Assembly: GCF_963678635.1 (NCBI RefSeq)
Contig: NC_087065.1
Coordinates: 55,022,397 to 55,086,396 of the forward strand
DNA: 64,000 nt
Direction of reading: 5' to 3'
Source: Symsagittifera roscoffensis
Taxonomy: Eukaryota; Xenacoelomorpha; Acoela; Convolutidae
Below, piece after piece: positions 13,194 to 24,286 of this stretch. Made by a program: the position numbers and the translations under genes. How positions within the stretch are numbered: position 1 is the stretch's first letter; each line of letters starts with the position of its first letter. Under the pieces are notes generated by a model. It was not told the DNA's origin and did no database searches. It worked only from the letters and a program-made list of their open reading frames with translations.

Positions 13194-13973
13194 TTCCTGT
13201 CGATCATAATTGGAAGTTTGACCTTGATTTGGAAGTTTGACCCTGATTTTGGGGAAAACAAGTAATGGTCAAGTTTCTCGCAACAACTGAAAATCAGAAG
13301 TTAATTTTATCAGAAGACTCAAGTCAGAATTGCGGGAAAATAAAAAAAATCATATTAGTGTAAAATTGCTGTTAGCAACTTTACTGAAATCAACAATTCG
13401 AGTAGAGCTGACTTGTTCCAGGCTGCGCGATAGAAAATCTTGATTGGGCAGGCAGACAACTGAAGCTGCGCAATGGTTCAGAAAAGTAATTTAATAATTT
13501 AAAAATTACTTATCACAAAAAACTTCTAGAGTGGTTTCCCTTATATTATTTACCTAATTCTAGAGTTCCATTACTATGCGAGTACTTAATTTAATTTCTG
13601 GGGTGCATTTTATGTGATTATGTTGATGGTAAGGCGGGTTTTAGGTTGATCCATCTGAAATGGATCAAAGGTCCACTGTCTAATAAAAACTAATGGTATA
13701 CTAGAGCTGTAAACCCTGTTTTTAATGACGTTCGCGTGTTTTAGGAAATTAGAGACCTAGCCATGGGAACATTCATTTTTCTAGAGTGGGGTATTTTGGT
13801 AGTGATCTTTGAGCTGCAACAGGATTTTGTAGTCTCATGTCTTACGCGTACCGATTTGACTCCGACTGAATGAGGTATAAAAGCATAAAAGTTAGTTTCC
13901 CTGACCCTTGAGCCAATTGTTATAGGGTCTATTCTTCTTAACCTCATATGTAACATAAGCAGACGACTGTAAC
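13194..13973 (+). repeat. 3' LTR of element A
   Basis: About 780 bp that aligns with the LTRs of B, C and E. The start is set by the PPT-like GAGTAAG, after which TTCCTGTCGATCAT replaces the family TGCCAGTCGGTCAT. The end is near AGACGACTGTAACT, against AGACGAATGTTACA in C. Typical internal blocks are present, such as the TTGATCCATCTGAAATGG sequence near 13650. Both termini have decayed away from TG...CA. Confidence 0.8.
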
Positions 13974-14161
13974 TATAATTTTGATCGATGAGATATTGAT
14001 ATTGTTAATCTTACATTCATCGTGCACTCAGAAACTACAACCACTAACTGCTTGATTATAAATTTGTAATTTTGGTTGTTAAAAGCCGAGTTCAATTACA
14101 AGTTTTTCTTCTTCTTCTTCTCGATTGAACACATTAATCAAAAATTTGATCTTAATCAATG
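13974..14161. other. Unassigned spacer (probable host DNA) between A and B
   Basis: 188 bp, AT-rich, with a short TTC-repeat near 14107-14121. It resembles no part of the element family and contains no CTNGAG motif. The last four bases before B are AATG; the first four after the inferred B 3' LTR (60401) are AATT, which fits a 4-bp target duplication with one change. Confidence 0.5.
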
Positions 14162-15015
14162 TGCCAGTCGGTCATTTTTGGAAGTTTGACCTTGAGTTGA
14201 ACGTTTAACCTGGATTTTGTGGGGACAAAATTAATTTTTTAAAATTTCGAATTTATCATGTTCAAGTTTCTCGCGACAACCGAAAACACGAGAAAACGTC
14301 AAACAGAAGATTCGAGTTGAAATCGCGGGAAAGTTGCTAGAAAACACGAGAGCAATGTTGCTATTCGCAATTTTACCAGAATTGTGCGACACGAGTAGAG
14401 CTATCTTGTTCCCGATAGAAAGTCAAGAGTTCAGGAAGAGCGATAGAGAAGAACGATCAATTGGACCACAGTGATTTTTGAGTGGAAAGGCTGAAGCTGC
14501 CCAATGATCCGAAGAGAAAAACTTCTTGAGTTAAAACTTAATTCTTCAAAACTTCTCGAGTTAAACTTAATTACCTTAAATCAGTTCTAGAGTCGCTTTA
14601 CAGTTATTAGCTGTTCAGTTCTAGAGGTCGTGTCGGTATGTGAGTACCTAATATAAATTTCTTGAGTGTACTTTAAGTAATTATGTTGGGTTAAGGCGAG
14701 TTTTTAGCTTAGTCCATCTGAAATGGATCAAAGGCCCACTGTCCGTAAAAAACTAACGATGTACTTAAGTTTCCGACCCTATTTTTAACGGCGTTCGTGT
14801 TTTTCAGGTATTTCGTGACCTGGCCATGGGGCGATCTTTTTTCTAGAGTGGAGGTGTTTTGGTAGTAGCGTTTAAAATGTAACATGGTTTTAAGAATTGG
14901 CTCCGACCGCATGAGGTAGAAAAACACAAAAGATTGTGTCCCTGACTCTTGAGCAAATAGTTATGGGGCCAATTTCTCTTAGCACCATATGCGACTTAAT
15001 TTGGCGACGGTTATA
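14162..15015 (+). repeat. 5' LTR of element B
   Basis: Starts TGCCAGTCGGTCAT, identical to the sense start of the C LTR, and ends near GGCGACGGTTATA where C has GTTACA. It is followed by the conserved post-LTR leader TAGTGTTTTTATGG. About eight CTTGAG, CTCGAG or CTAGAG motifs occur in it, all in the sense orientation. It is visibly diverged from its presumed partner at 59589-60400 (roughly 80% by eye), so B is old. Confidence 0.85.
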
Positions 15016-17511
15016 TAGTGTTTTTATGGTGCTCCTGGTTGTTTTTACGACATCAAGACTACGGGGTTGAAAAGAGTTGATGCAGTTCCGGGCAACATGC
15101 CCATTCTAGAGTATCGTGGTACGGTTCAACAGGAACGTGTCCTTTTTCTGGTTGTACCGTGATAGCTTTTTAAGAAAACTGGAGAAAATTTACCGTTGTG
15201 CTTTCCAAAACGAGGCCAAGATAACCAATTAAGGGGGCCAAAAAACGAGTAAAAGACAAAAAGCGCAACAAAAAACAAAAAAAAATTATAAATAGGGACA
15301 AAAAACGGTAAAAGCATTTCGAAAAAGACAGTGGCTTTGATTTCTAGATTAGGTGGAGCAAACCCTTATATTAATTAAAGTAATATACTCATACTGTTTT
15401 CAAATAGGACCGATCTTCTCGATCGAATCAGCAACGTTAAACAGGTGCCCGAGTTCAGGGCGTTGAAATGGTTTTCAGATAGCCTTGCTACCTCAAATGA
15501 CCACTGGGAGACTCGACTGGAAGAGGTGACTAGGCAAGTGGCCAACTGGTTCTCAGGACTGCGAACAGGAGAAACGCGACTGGGAAGAGACTACCAGCAG
15601 CGTGACCAGAGCAATACAGCAGTGATAAGGGATCCCATGGGTATTCTGTGTGGTCAAATGGGTATCGTTAAAATCCACTTTGTAATTTAGGAAATAAATG
15701 TAAAAGTGAATAAGCGGGTCCCCACTGTTTTGAGGAAACATTTTTGCTTGAGAAGAACCTGGAAACAGTTTCTACGGACTTTCTTTTGAGAGGTTTAGCA
15801 CCCATCGCGCTAAGGATATTTTTTGGCCTAAGTGGGGGGCTAGATCGGGGGAGGTTAGAAGAGGGACTGGTTAAGCTAGAGGTTGGTGGTTGGCAATAGT
15901 AAGAAGGGGGCTTGCTTAGAGTAACTATACAATCGATATCGTTAGATTTAGTTACATTAGATTGACTAGAGTCAGGAAAGATCTGGTTAAAGACTCAGAA
16001 CAGGAGTTGGAACGCAAAGGTACCCAATAGTAAACTTGAATTAAGGTAGGTAACCTGGCCGCATCGAGTGAGGGGATCAGAAATTGATAAATTTTGGAAC
16101 CCAAAAGGTGAAAGAACCATAAGAACGTTAATAGGGGGAGGAAAAACGCGTGACAGTCAGGCACCAGACCTTTTTTTTTCTAAAGACGGCCCTTGTCGCC
16201 TTTGCATTTTGGGTACAATTTATTTTTTCTTGTTTTTATTGTTTTTCTTAGCTGACTTTTATTTTTTCGTTTTTTTTAAATTTTACGCAGTTTTGGTGCA
16301 TCTGCAACAACAATAAGGTTCAAAAACAAGTTATTTTTTGACTTGCATTAGGTATGAGAAAGCAAGGAATTTCAAGGAAACTCAATTTAATTTGGGTAAC
16401 AGAATCGGGTTTTGGGGGACTTTTTACAAGAGCTCTAAAGGTGGCACTGATATAGTGGATTGATCATGCCAACACTCGAGTTAGGGTACTGAGAATTTCT
16501 TCACACGAGTTCCGGAAGTGGTACCGGGATAGTTATTGACCATCCCAACACTTGAGTTAAGGTACTGGGAAAATCTTCACACGAGTTCCGGAAGTGGTAC
16601 TGGGATAGTGGATAAAATATCCAAACACTTGAGCTACGGTACTGGATGAGGTAACAAGACTCTTTGTGGCAGTTCTGGGATAGGGATCTAAGGGTCCCAA
16701 CACTTGAGTCCTGGGATTGTAATCTAAGGGTCCCAATACTTATGTCTTGGGATAATGATTTAAGGGTTCCAACACTTGAGTCCTGGGATAGTGATCTAAG
16801 GGTCCCAACACTTAAGTCTTGGGATAGTGATTTAAGGGTCCCAACAATTTAGCGAAAGGTCCCAACACTTGAGCGAAGAGTCTCAACACTTGAGCGAAGG
16901 GTCCCAACACTTTATTGAAGGGTCCCAACACTTGAGCGAAGGGTCCCAACACTTTGACGAAGGGTCCCAACACTTTATCGAAATGTCCCAACACTTTAGC
17001 GAAGGGTCCCACACTTGAGCTAAGGGTCCATACACTTTGGCGAAGGGTCCCACACTTTATCGAAAGGTCCCAACACTTTAGCGAAGGGTGCCAACGCTTG
17101 AGCGAAGGGTACCAACACTTTGGCGAAGGGTCCCACACTTTATCGAAAGGTCCCAACACTTCATCGAAGGGTCCCAACACTACAGCGAAGGGTCTAAACA
17201 CTTGACTTAAGGTTTCTCAATTCTTGCGAAACAAAATTGGGATTAATAAACTGAAATTTAGACTATAGAGAAGTATTACCGTGGGACTTTTTTAACTAGC
17301 TTTTAAGGACAGTTTGGGTTTTTCTTCTTTTTTTATTGGATTTTACAATAAAAATTTGTACATATTAGAATTGTGAATAAAAGAAAACTGTAGATGAAAA
17401 TCATGCAAAGAACCAGAGTGTCATTACCGGAAAGGATAGGGTAGTACTTAAGCAAAATCAACAGTCGACAACCACGATACCGAGAGTAATGAGGAAAAAT
17501 ATTTCAGTTAA
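15016..17511 (+). other. Leader (5' UTR) of element B
   Basis: Aligns with the 2.5-kb leader of C. In order: a post-LTR block with TGGTGCTCC starting 11 nt after the LTR (possible primer-binding site), an A-rich tract at about 15239-15310, a block with GGTTTTCAGATAGCCTTG and GACTCGACTGGAAGAGGTGAC (15465-15530), then tandem repeats from about 16460. It joins directly to the end of the integrase gene, so a deletion has fused leader to pol. Small ORFs here are not conserved as protein in C. Confidence 0.7.
16460..17215 (+). repeat. Leader minisatellite of element B
   Basis: Three related blocks. About 16460-16640 holds roughly 80-bp units around CACACGAGTTCCGGAAGTGG. About 16660-16850 holds roughly 60-bp units containing both TCTTGGGATAGTGAT and GGGTCCCAACACTTGAG. 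About 16855-17215 is an array of roughly 20-bp units of the GGTCCCAACACTTGAGCGAA type. Element C carries an array in the same leader position built from the TCTTGGGACAGTGG half of the composite unit. Long ORFs across the array are repeat artefacts. Confidence 0.85.
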
Positions 17512-19024
17512 CATGCTTACAGACAGGGAAAGGGCAATGTCATTGACATTTTTCTACCCAGAATACGAGGGGCTGAAGACTTCGCCTCAAGCTTACGTAA
17601 GGGAGGCGATCAAAAGAAAACAAGATTTGAATGAACTGTGTAGAAGGAACATAGCCCAAGCACAGATATGGCAACGGAAAAAATGCGATGAAAAAATACT
17701 ACAAGCAAAACCGTCCCATCACCTGAAGACTGGTGCGTACCGCAGAACAAGGAAGGGCTCAAGTAGCTACTGATGGAGCCAGCGTGCGAGGTAAATGAGA
17801 AAGGCACCAGGGAGAAGAATGATGGCAGCGAGAACATGAGTATGGACGACGATGATAAAATAGAGGTGTGTTCTGACAAAGAATCTTTCGCAGAAGAAGA
17901 CTGGAGCGAACCAGAGCTGGACGAGGTGCCAAAATTGACAGAACCGGATCTGTCCATGACGACGGAAACAAAAAAGGGTGGGCGCAAGAAGTCAGGCATG
18001 AGGTATAACAGGTATGGCGACGACTTTTTGATTGACAAAAAACAGCCAGAAGAGCTAGGTGAAGAAATGGTGAACATGGGCGATCTGGTAGCAGATGAGG
18101 AGTGGCAGATCATCAACGACCGCGAGCACTCGTGGCAGGAGTATCACACCTCACCAGAGAAAGAAGTAGACATAGAACAGAGTGAGATAGGAAGAAGGGA
18201 GAATACAAACCTGAGGATTCTAGAGTGGATGCATGATCTGGAGGCTATTGAAAAGGAAGCACCAAGTATCCAACAAGTCGACATATTGGCCGGGAAGCAT
18301 GTAAAAGCATTAAACTCGTTGTTTGGCTGGACGGCGACAGACCGACCATTGGACAAACCAACTGACAACTTGGGCCCAGCACCAACGAGGAGGACGTCGA
18401 TAAAAATTTTTGTCCGGGGAGTGGGGGTAGGACTTACCCACACCGAAATATTAATGATAAAGAAACTCAGGGAAATGAGAGAGACTAACAGACTGGAGCT
18501 GGATCAGGAAGAAACCGAGCCTACCATTGGTAGAAATTTCAAGACCAAATTCGAGATACCAAATGAGTATTCGGAAAACATCCTGATCACGGATAGCGAC
18601 TTCATCTTGTCAGATAGGACCAGCACAATCTGCATAACCGCGGATACAACTTTCAACATAAGATATGAAGCCGATTTTAAGAGAGAGTACCAGAATGTTG
18701 AGCTTCTGTTCAGGCAGAGACCATGATTGGGGGGTATGGCCGCACTTCCTCCTTCAGTTTCACAGGTTCCTGGCAAATACCTATGCTTTTTAGTGACAAG
18801 AGTCAGAGAGAGAAACGTGATGGATTCTGAGCATGTGATGCTGGCATTGACCTGGCTGAGGGACTTCCTGATTGAAAGAGGGATATGAGAGGTTTCAATG
18901 CCGTCTACGATCTGAACAGTGGTAGATTGAACCCTAGGGATTTATACGCCATCCTGCATGTGGACTTTACAGAAACGGAATTAATGGTACATCTACACAA
19001 GAAGTACTGCTTGAGCATCGCCTG
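17512..19024 (+). pseudogene. 3' remnant of pol in element B (integrase tail, extension, macro-like domain)
   Basis: Homology to C pol begins at MLTDRERAMSLTFFYPEY (17512) in the integrase tail. A deletion then joins QAKP to the SPEDW block, removing the GPY/F-like integrase C-terminal domain. From 17773 a 317-codon frame is open through the acidic extension and the start of the macro-like domain. It stops at a TGA (18724-18726) where C has Gly. The rest, up to the terminal TGA at 19022-19024, is readable with one frameshift near 18900. The long open frame suggests this part decayed less than the rest of B. It would need its own start and lacks any catalytic pol domain. Confidence 0.85.
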
Positions 19025-19586
19025 AGCTTCATGTGGACACGAGGGTCTCGACTTAGGGGGCACGAGGGTCTGGAGCTAGTTGAAAGGGTGGCACGCGTCA
19101 GGAAAATAGGTTTTAGTATGATTGGCATGACAAATAAAACAGAATTTTCATTTTGAACTGTATGGTGCTAAAACATCAGATGGATCTCCATGTTTTTAAT
19201 ATCTAATTGAATCGTTTTATCAGAATTAGTTAGAAAAATGTTTTAAAGGTACTAAGGGGGAAATTTAGGCTGGTCATGAGCAAAAGCATTGGCCTAAAAC
19301 TCAGTTTTTTTAGGTTGGTTTTGAATCATAAACACGAAAAGGATAACCGGATCGAAAATACAAGAGTAGCGGGAGCAAAAAAAAACATTCAGCAATTTGC
19401 AGTCGATACTGGAGAAAGATATTTCTCGAGTATTGAATCTAGCTAAGGTAGTTCTTGAGTATTGAGTCTAGGTAAGGTATTTCTTGAGTATTGAGTCTAG
19501 GTAAGGTATTTCTTGAGTATTGAATCTAGTTAAAGTAATTTTTGAGCAATGTTTTTCGTGAGATCTCTCGAGAAAGAAACAAAGCA
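19025..19586 (+). promoter_or_regulatory. pol-acc1 spacer of element B with tandem TTCTTGAGT...GGTAAGGTA repeats
   Basis: Non-coding spacer between the pol end and the acc1 ATG. At about 19416-19545 there are about four direct repeats of roughly 34 bp with the core TTCTTGAGTATTGAGTCTAG followed by GTAAGGTA. C has shorter versions at the same place and A a trace. The position just before a separate long reading frame suggests a role in expressing it (internal promoter or splice-related). The function is inference. Confidence 0.5.
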
Positions 19587-20745
19587 ATGGCAGATAATTT
19601 TTACAAAGCTGTGCCAGCGGCAATCAAGAAACCCAAACTCGATGAACTAAACGTCTCGGATGGGATTTCCAATCATGAACAAACCAGATGGAACGTTAAC
19701 GTAGGCGTGGGGGGATTCGACCTGGTGAGAAACCCCGGTTTGAACAACACAACGGAATATGGCGCAGGCGAGTTTCCCCTTTCTACCAAACCACCTGCAG
19801 GGACCGGGACCCAGTCTACCAGCAAAGTGTTATCGATGATACGGTCCCAACAAACGGAAGAATTATATCCAGATCTCCGCAACCTGAAAAAGGGAACTAG
19901 AGAGGGCACATAGGGAACAGGCAAATCTGTATAAGGACCAAGCAAATCTTGAGCGGGACAGAGTGATTCTTGATCTGGACTTGTTGAAAGCGGAAAGGGA
20001 ACAGGCCCAGAAGTTGCGAGAAAGCGTAGCAAATAAAATCGGAAATTGAACGGCTGCAGCGAAAGCAGCAAGAAATCGTGAGTGGCAAAGAAAGGAAGAT
20101 GAAAACGTCGACTGAGCCATTGACGACGAGATCGAGACCAGATTCCAGGATGGAAGTTGATGAAGCCCCCAGGTGAAGTGGTCGCTTCAACCTGGACCGC
20201 GTAGCCCAGGAGCATATGAACGAGGGCCTGGACACAGGGATGCCATCGGAACCCGTCCCTTCCTTGAGGAATCGGTAGTCGTGTCGGGTCAGACCACTAT
20301 TGGACGTTGCGCTACCGGATCTGACACCCAGCTCAAGTAGTGGCAGTCAGACTGGAATGGGGACATCACATCTCAAGGAGCTGCAAGAAAGGCTGCAGTC
20401 AAGGACTCCCGAGAGGCCGACACGTGAGGCTGAGCCATTCATCTGGAGGGAAAACCCAGTGAGGAGTGACATCATCGCGAACTACAAGAAAAATACCGAT
20501 GGCACATATCACCGACACAACTGGGATGACTGGACGGCGGCACAACGTGAGAGGAGGGATGCCTTCAATGATGCAACTTGGGCTGAATACTTCATACAGC
20601 CTGGAATACCTGAGGGCACAGTCCACTTGATCATTGGGGACAGTCTTGTTGGGTCCTGAAGAGGATCCAGGTGAATTGGCAAGTGAGAATATTGAGTTTC
20701 TCAGGTGCAGCAATGCCTCAGTTGATGGTGTCAATAGAGATACTG
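19587..20745 (+). pseudogene. acc1 pseudogene, first copy in element B (B1)
   Basis: ATG at 19587 starts MADNFYKAVPAAIKKPKLDEL, matching the strong-context ATG at 46473 in C, and is therefore used to define the acc1 start. A deletion after DEL removes the second helix region. The N-terminal block and the pre-SGNH and SGNH start blocks are readable (open 20300-20659). IIGDSL near 20633 is the SGNH block I. Two bases are missing just after it relative to the B2 copy, shifting the frame. Beyond, the acc1/acc2 boundary has no stop where C is shifted. Non-functional as it stands. Confidence 0.8.
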
Positions 20746-23700
20746 GAAAAGGGGAAAATGTACACGGTCACCCTAATGATGTGTACCAATGATATTTCTC
20801 GAGGCGAATCACAGAAAATGATGCGGCTGCAGGACAAGGTGAGCTGCATTCTACTTAGATCCAACGGTGCTCGCGATTTGTACAGTTCCCTACAACATGA
20901 TGGCAGATCAGAAAGCGATGAGCATGAATGAAAAGGTGCGCCACATCAGCGAACTAATTAGGCAAGTCCAGCAAAGATGTGTCCTACCCGTGAAGCTGCT
21001 CGACGTGGCGAAAATGATGGAGGATTCTCTTCCACACAAATCATCTTCGGATAGTTTCCATTTCGATAAGCCCAAGGGCACGGAGTGGCTGAATGGTGTC
21101 TTTCGGAGACACATCAACTTTCTAGTGTCGGATCTGGAGTCTTCCACACCACAATGCTCGGTGGTGTCATCGGTAGTTGTGGTGGACTACAAGAAGAAAG
21201 CCCGAGCACCGGCAGGAGGCCCTGAAGAAGCGAGCAAAGCCCGGTACCTGGAGCGAGTGAAAGATTCGGACCTCGAGGATCTAGCCTGCAGGCAGGAGCT
21301 AATTGAGGTCTTGGAACTCAAGAGTCTGTCGCATGAGGACCTGAATAATCACTACTGCGTGGATTGGCTGAAGGCGCATGAAGCGCACTTTTCTCGAGAC
21401 AAAACATTTGAGACGGCGGACTTGACTGGGATTCCCAAAAAGTCAATCATGGGGCCAGTCAACTAGAGGCCTCTCAAGAAGTTGGGAAGCCCAAGCGTCA
21501 TCGTGGAAGCACCAAAGAATCGAACGAGTATAGCCAAGATCAGAGTGGCGATTCTTGCACAGTTGAAGACCGTAGAAAAACTTCTTGAGCCAAAAAATAT
21601 GGGGCTCCTCGATACCGCCTACATGGCCCGAAATTTTCAGAAGAAACGAGATAAGGCAAATTTCATGGGAGACAGCTGGCCAAGACAGAGTACGATCGCT
21701 CAGACCCTGGAGCAGCAAAGGCTATCAACCTGACGAGGTCAGAATTTGATGGAACGTCCCCGAGGTTATATTGGCCAGAGACATTGGTGTACCTGCTGCC
21801 AGGCGCCGAGATAAATAAGATGTTGACTCTGATAGTGGCGATGAAGTCGAAAACGCCGTGTGGGCCGGCGTTACTGTCGTTAGCGGGCATGAATGATCAT
21901 CTGCACACAGCGGGATTGCTTGAGCACTTGAGAAATGGAGAGCCAACGCCAAAGAAGATTTGGGAAGCGATCCAGACGTTGTTCGCGGCGATCAATGAGA
22001 TGCAGGAGTTGGTGGTTTCTCGATTGGGATCGAAAATGAAGGTGGTATTTACATCATCACCAGGCAGTGAAGGCATGCCACCCGCTCTGTATTTTGTATA
22101 CGCGATATTAATTTTGATAACAGAAGACAGTGGGCTGCGGATGCTAATGGCAGCCCCGAATCGTAAGCTCGAGCCGGTAAATTTGAGACTTCTAAACTCG
22201 GAGTTAATGGCAGCATGGACAGATGTGTCTCATGCCCTGAGGGGTTTCTATGAACTCGCAGAGATTTTGATTGTGTTTCGATGAAGTACTTTATCTTGAG
22301 ATATCGAATCTGGCTAAGGCGGCTGAAATTCAATCCTGAGGTGGGGAATGACCATCCCGGGATAAGCCATTTGACTGCCAGTCTGTGGTTCCGGAATATG
22401 GACCTCACGATAACGGGATTCACCAGCAGTATGAGAGGGCCTGTCAACGATCGGAAGAACGTGGTGGTAGCTGAGAAACAATTGTAATCGATGGGGTATC
22501 GCCTGAATCAAAAAAGAGAAAGATGGCCCTTCCTTACACCAAGGCTGGAGAACGTGACGGAAAAGACGAGGAAAAGCGCACCTCCCCTGATCAAGCAAGT
22601 TTGGGAGTTTCTAGAGGATCAACTTGAGATCACCGAGAAGAGGGAGATGTCGGTGGGGACGTTCTTGACCTCAGCAAATAAGATCATTATCGGCGGATTC
22701 TGGAGAGAACATGCGACAGGCGAGTTGAGAACCAGAAAAGCACACGAAGTCTTAAGATTTTTGAGTCCATGATAGGAGAAGAAGTATATGGCAAGGAATT
22801 TTACGCGGGAAATACCATCTTTGAGGCGTTTGTGCAAAACCTCTTGAGCATATCGATTAATCTGCTGCTAGCTCTGTATCTGGTGTATCCCAGGTAACTG
22901 TTGAACATGGGTCCGGCGTACATGTTCAGCAGAGGCGTGGAAACTTTCAGAGTTGACGGATATTTGACGCTGATACTCTTGGCACACGAGAACCTAATGG
23001 CATTTCACCGACTGATGAAGTATGGGGAACCCCTATCGGTAGGAAAAGCCCACCCGAGTCTAGAGACCTACTCCTACAAGTGTGCGGCAGGGCTGAAGAC
23101 TCTACTGGTGGAGTATCTCTCGATGCAGAACCGATACTTGACAGGAGAGGAGAGAAACTCGAAGACTAGAGAAGAGATGAGAGAGGTGAATGGAGGTGTA
23201 CTTTTCCTATCTGATCTGTGTCTGGCAATGGGGTCTGACCCCCTAGGGATTATCAGAGGGTTAGGGGAGGTAGTGACCTGTGTCTACGGGCCCGCCGTGA
23301 AATATGCCTTCCCGGATCCGCTTGTGACGGCATACCGACATTCAGTTGTCTACGTAAGCTTGATCAGCATTCTAGATGTGACAGCGCTGAATAGGTGCAA
23401 GCAGGAAGAATTGAGAACATGAATGAGTGAAACGGTGCTATTCTGAAAGGCGAAGGATCCGGAGTTGATAGTGCTCAAATTCAGAGGCCAGCTGCAGTGT
23501 AGAAATGGGGGAAAACGAGAGGGTCCCATTGAGGCCTACCTGAAATTCTGGAACTGGAATCAGGTAGCAAAGAACACGAGAGAAGTCTTGAGAATTCCAG
23601 GGTGGAAGAAAAGCTTCGATTTTGCGAAGAGAGAGCAGGAGACAATCCTTGAATGGGACGTGTTACCCATTACCATCCCGGAGTTCCCGGCGGTGAGACG

Positions 23701-23808
23701 AATGACGTTAGGGACGAACAGCCCGATGGTGGTCCCGTCGATATATGCTAGAGGGGCTTTGAAGCAGCAACGGAAGACGTTCAAGCATAGCTGGGAAGTA
23801 TGGAAGTG
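20746..23808 (+). pseudogene. acc2 pseudogene, copy B1
   Basis: Continues from the SGNH domain: the GTND-type block reads CTND near 20790 and the DxxH block is altered (DSFHFD near 21050). A roughly 158-bp deletion near 21137 removes a linker still present in B2. The second SGNH-like region is open at 21784-22284, including LAGMNDHLHTAG and AAPNRKLEP. Further blocks are open at 22901-23422 and 23465-23809. The C-terminal part of acc2 after HSWEVWK is deleted in both B copies. Stops and shifts separate the blocks. Confidence 0.8.
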
Positions 23809-24286
23809 AAATAAAAAAAAAAGCTGTATGAAAATGGATGGCAAGATTTCCTGAGCGAGTTCAATCAAAATGTAGAACGGAAAGCCAAACTGGTTGATTT
23901 CAAAGAAGAGTTGTGGGACACCGTAGTAGGATTTGGAAAACCTGTCTTGATGGCCACTTGACGGAGATGGCTCGAATAGTCCTAACGAGATGGAAGACAA
24001 CAGCCTACAAGTGCAACACAGTGACCCGAAAGTTGGCTGAAATATTGACCGATATGAAAAACGCGACAAGTCCGAGAACGGAAGAAGATTTCAAACTTCA
24101 GAAGGCGAATGCGGAGAAAGGTTCCATCAGTGGACAAAAGTGGGAAGCAGGTAGCAAGTGAGCCCCTCGAAGGAAGATTGACAAAAAATACTGCTTGCCC
24201 CTGGTGGATAGCCCTGAATACTGCGAAAGAACTGGAGAGCCGCCTGAAAAAAACTTGATCGCGGGGTGTCCGGTAATTATCGAAAT
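23809..24286 (+). pseudogene. acc3 remnant, copy B1
   Basis: A short, twice-deleted piece of acc3. The block WQDFLSEFNQ to WDTVVGFGKPVLMAT (about 23840-23960) is fused to a block with RWKTTAYKC (about 23985) and then runs through TARPWW-like sequence to YRN before TGA at 24287-24289. The N-terminal acidic half is absent. The same two deletions occur in copy B2, so they predate the duplication. Confidence 0.7.

Larger units (their letters stand above)
1..13973 (+). mobile_element. Element A: decayed giant Ty3/gypsy-like retrotransposon, 5' end outside window
   Basis: Degenerate sense-strand copy of the same family as element C. It begins inside pol at the window edge and continues through a pol-acc1 spacer, acc1 to acc4, a 3' UTR and a 3' LTR. 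Stop codons and indels interrupt every region, while the order of conserved blocks follows C closely. A deletion near 6965 removed the SGNH hydrolase segment. The gag genes and 5' LTR would lie left of the window. It is clearly an old insertion, and useful because it preserves alternative states at two stop codons that separate ORFs in C. Confidence 0.9.

Noticed and set aside
15445-15690. 81-codon ORF in the B leader
   Set aside because: The aligned C leader has no matching protein and carries a repeat expansion here; only DNA similarity is conserved.
17610-18116. 168-codon minus-strand ORF
   Set aside because: Shadow of the open pol-tail frame in B on the other strand.
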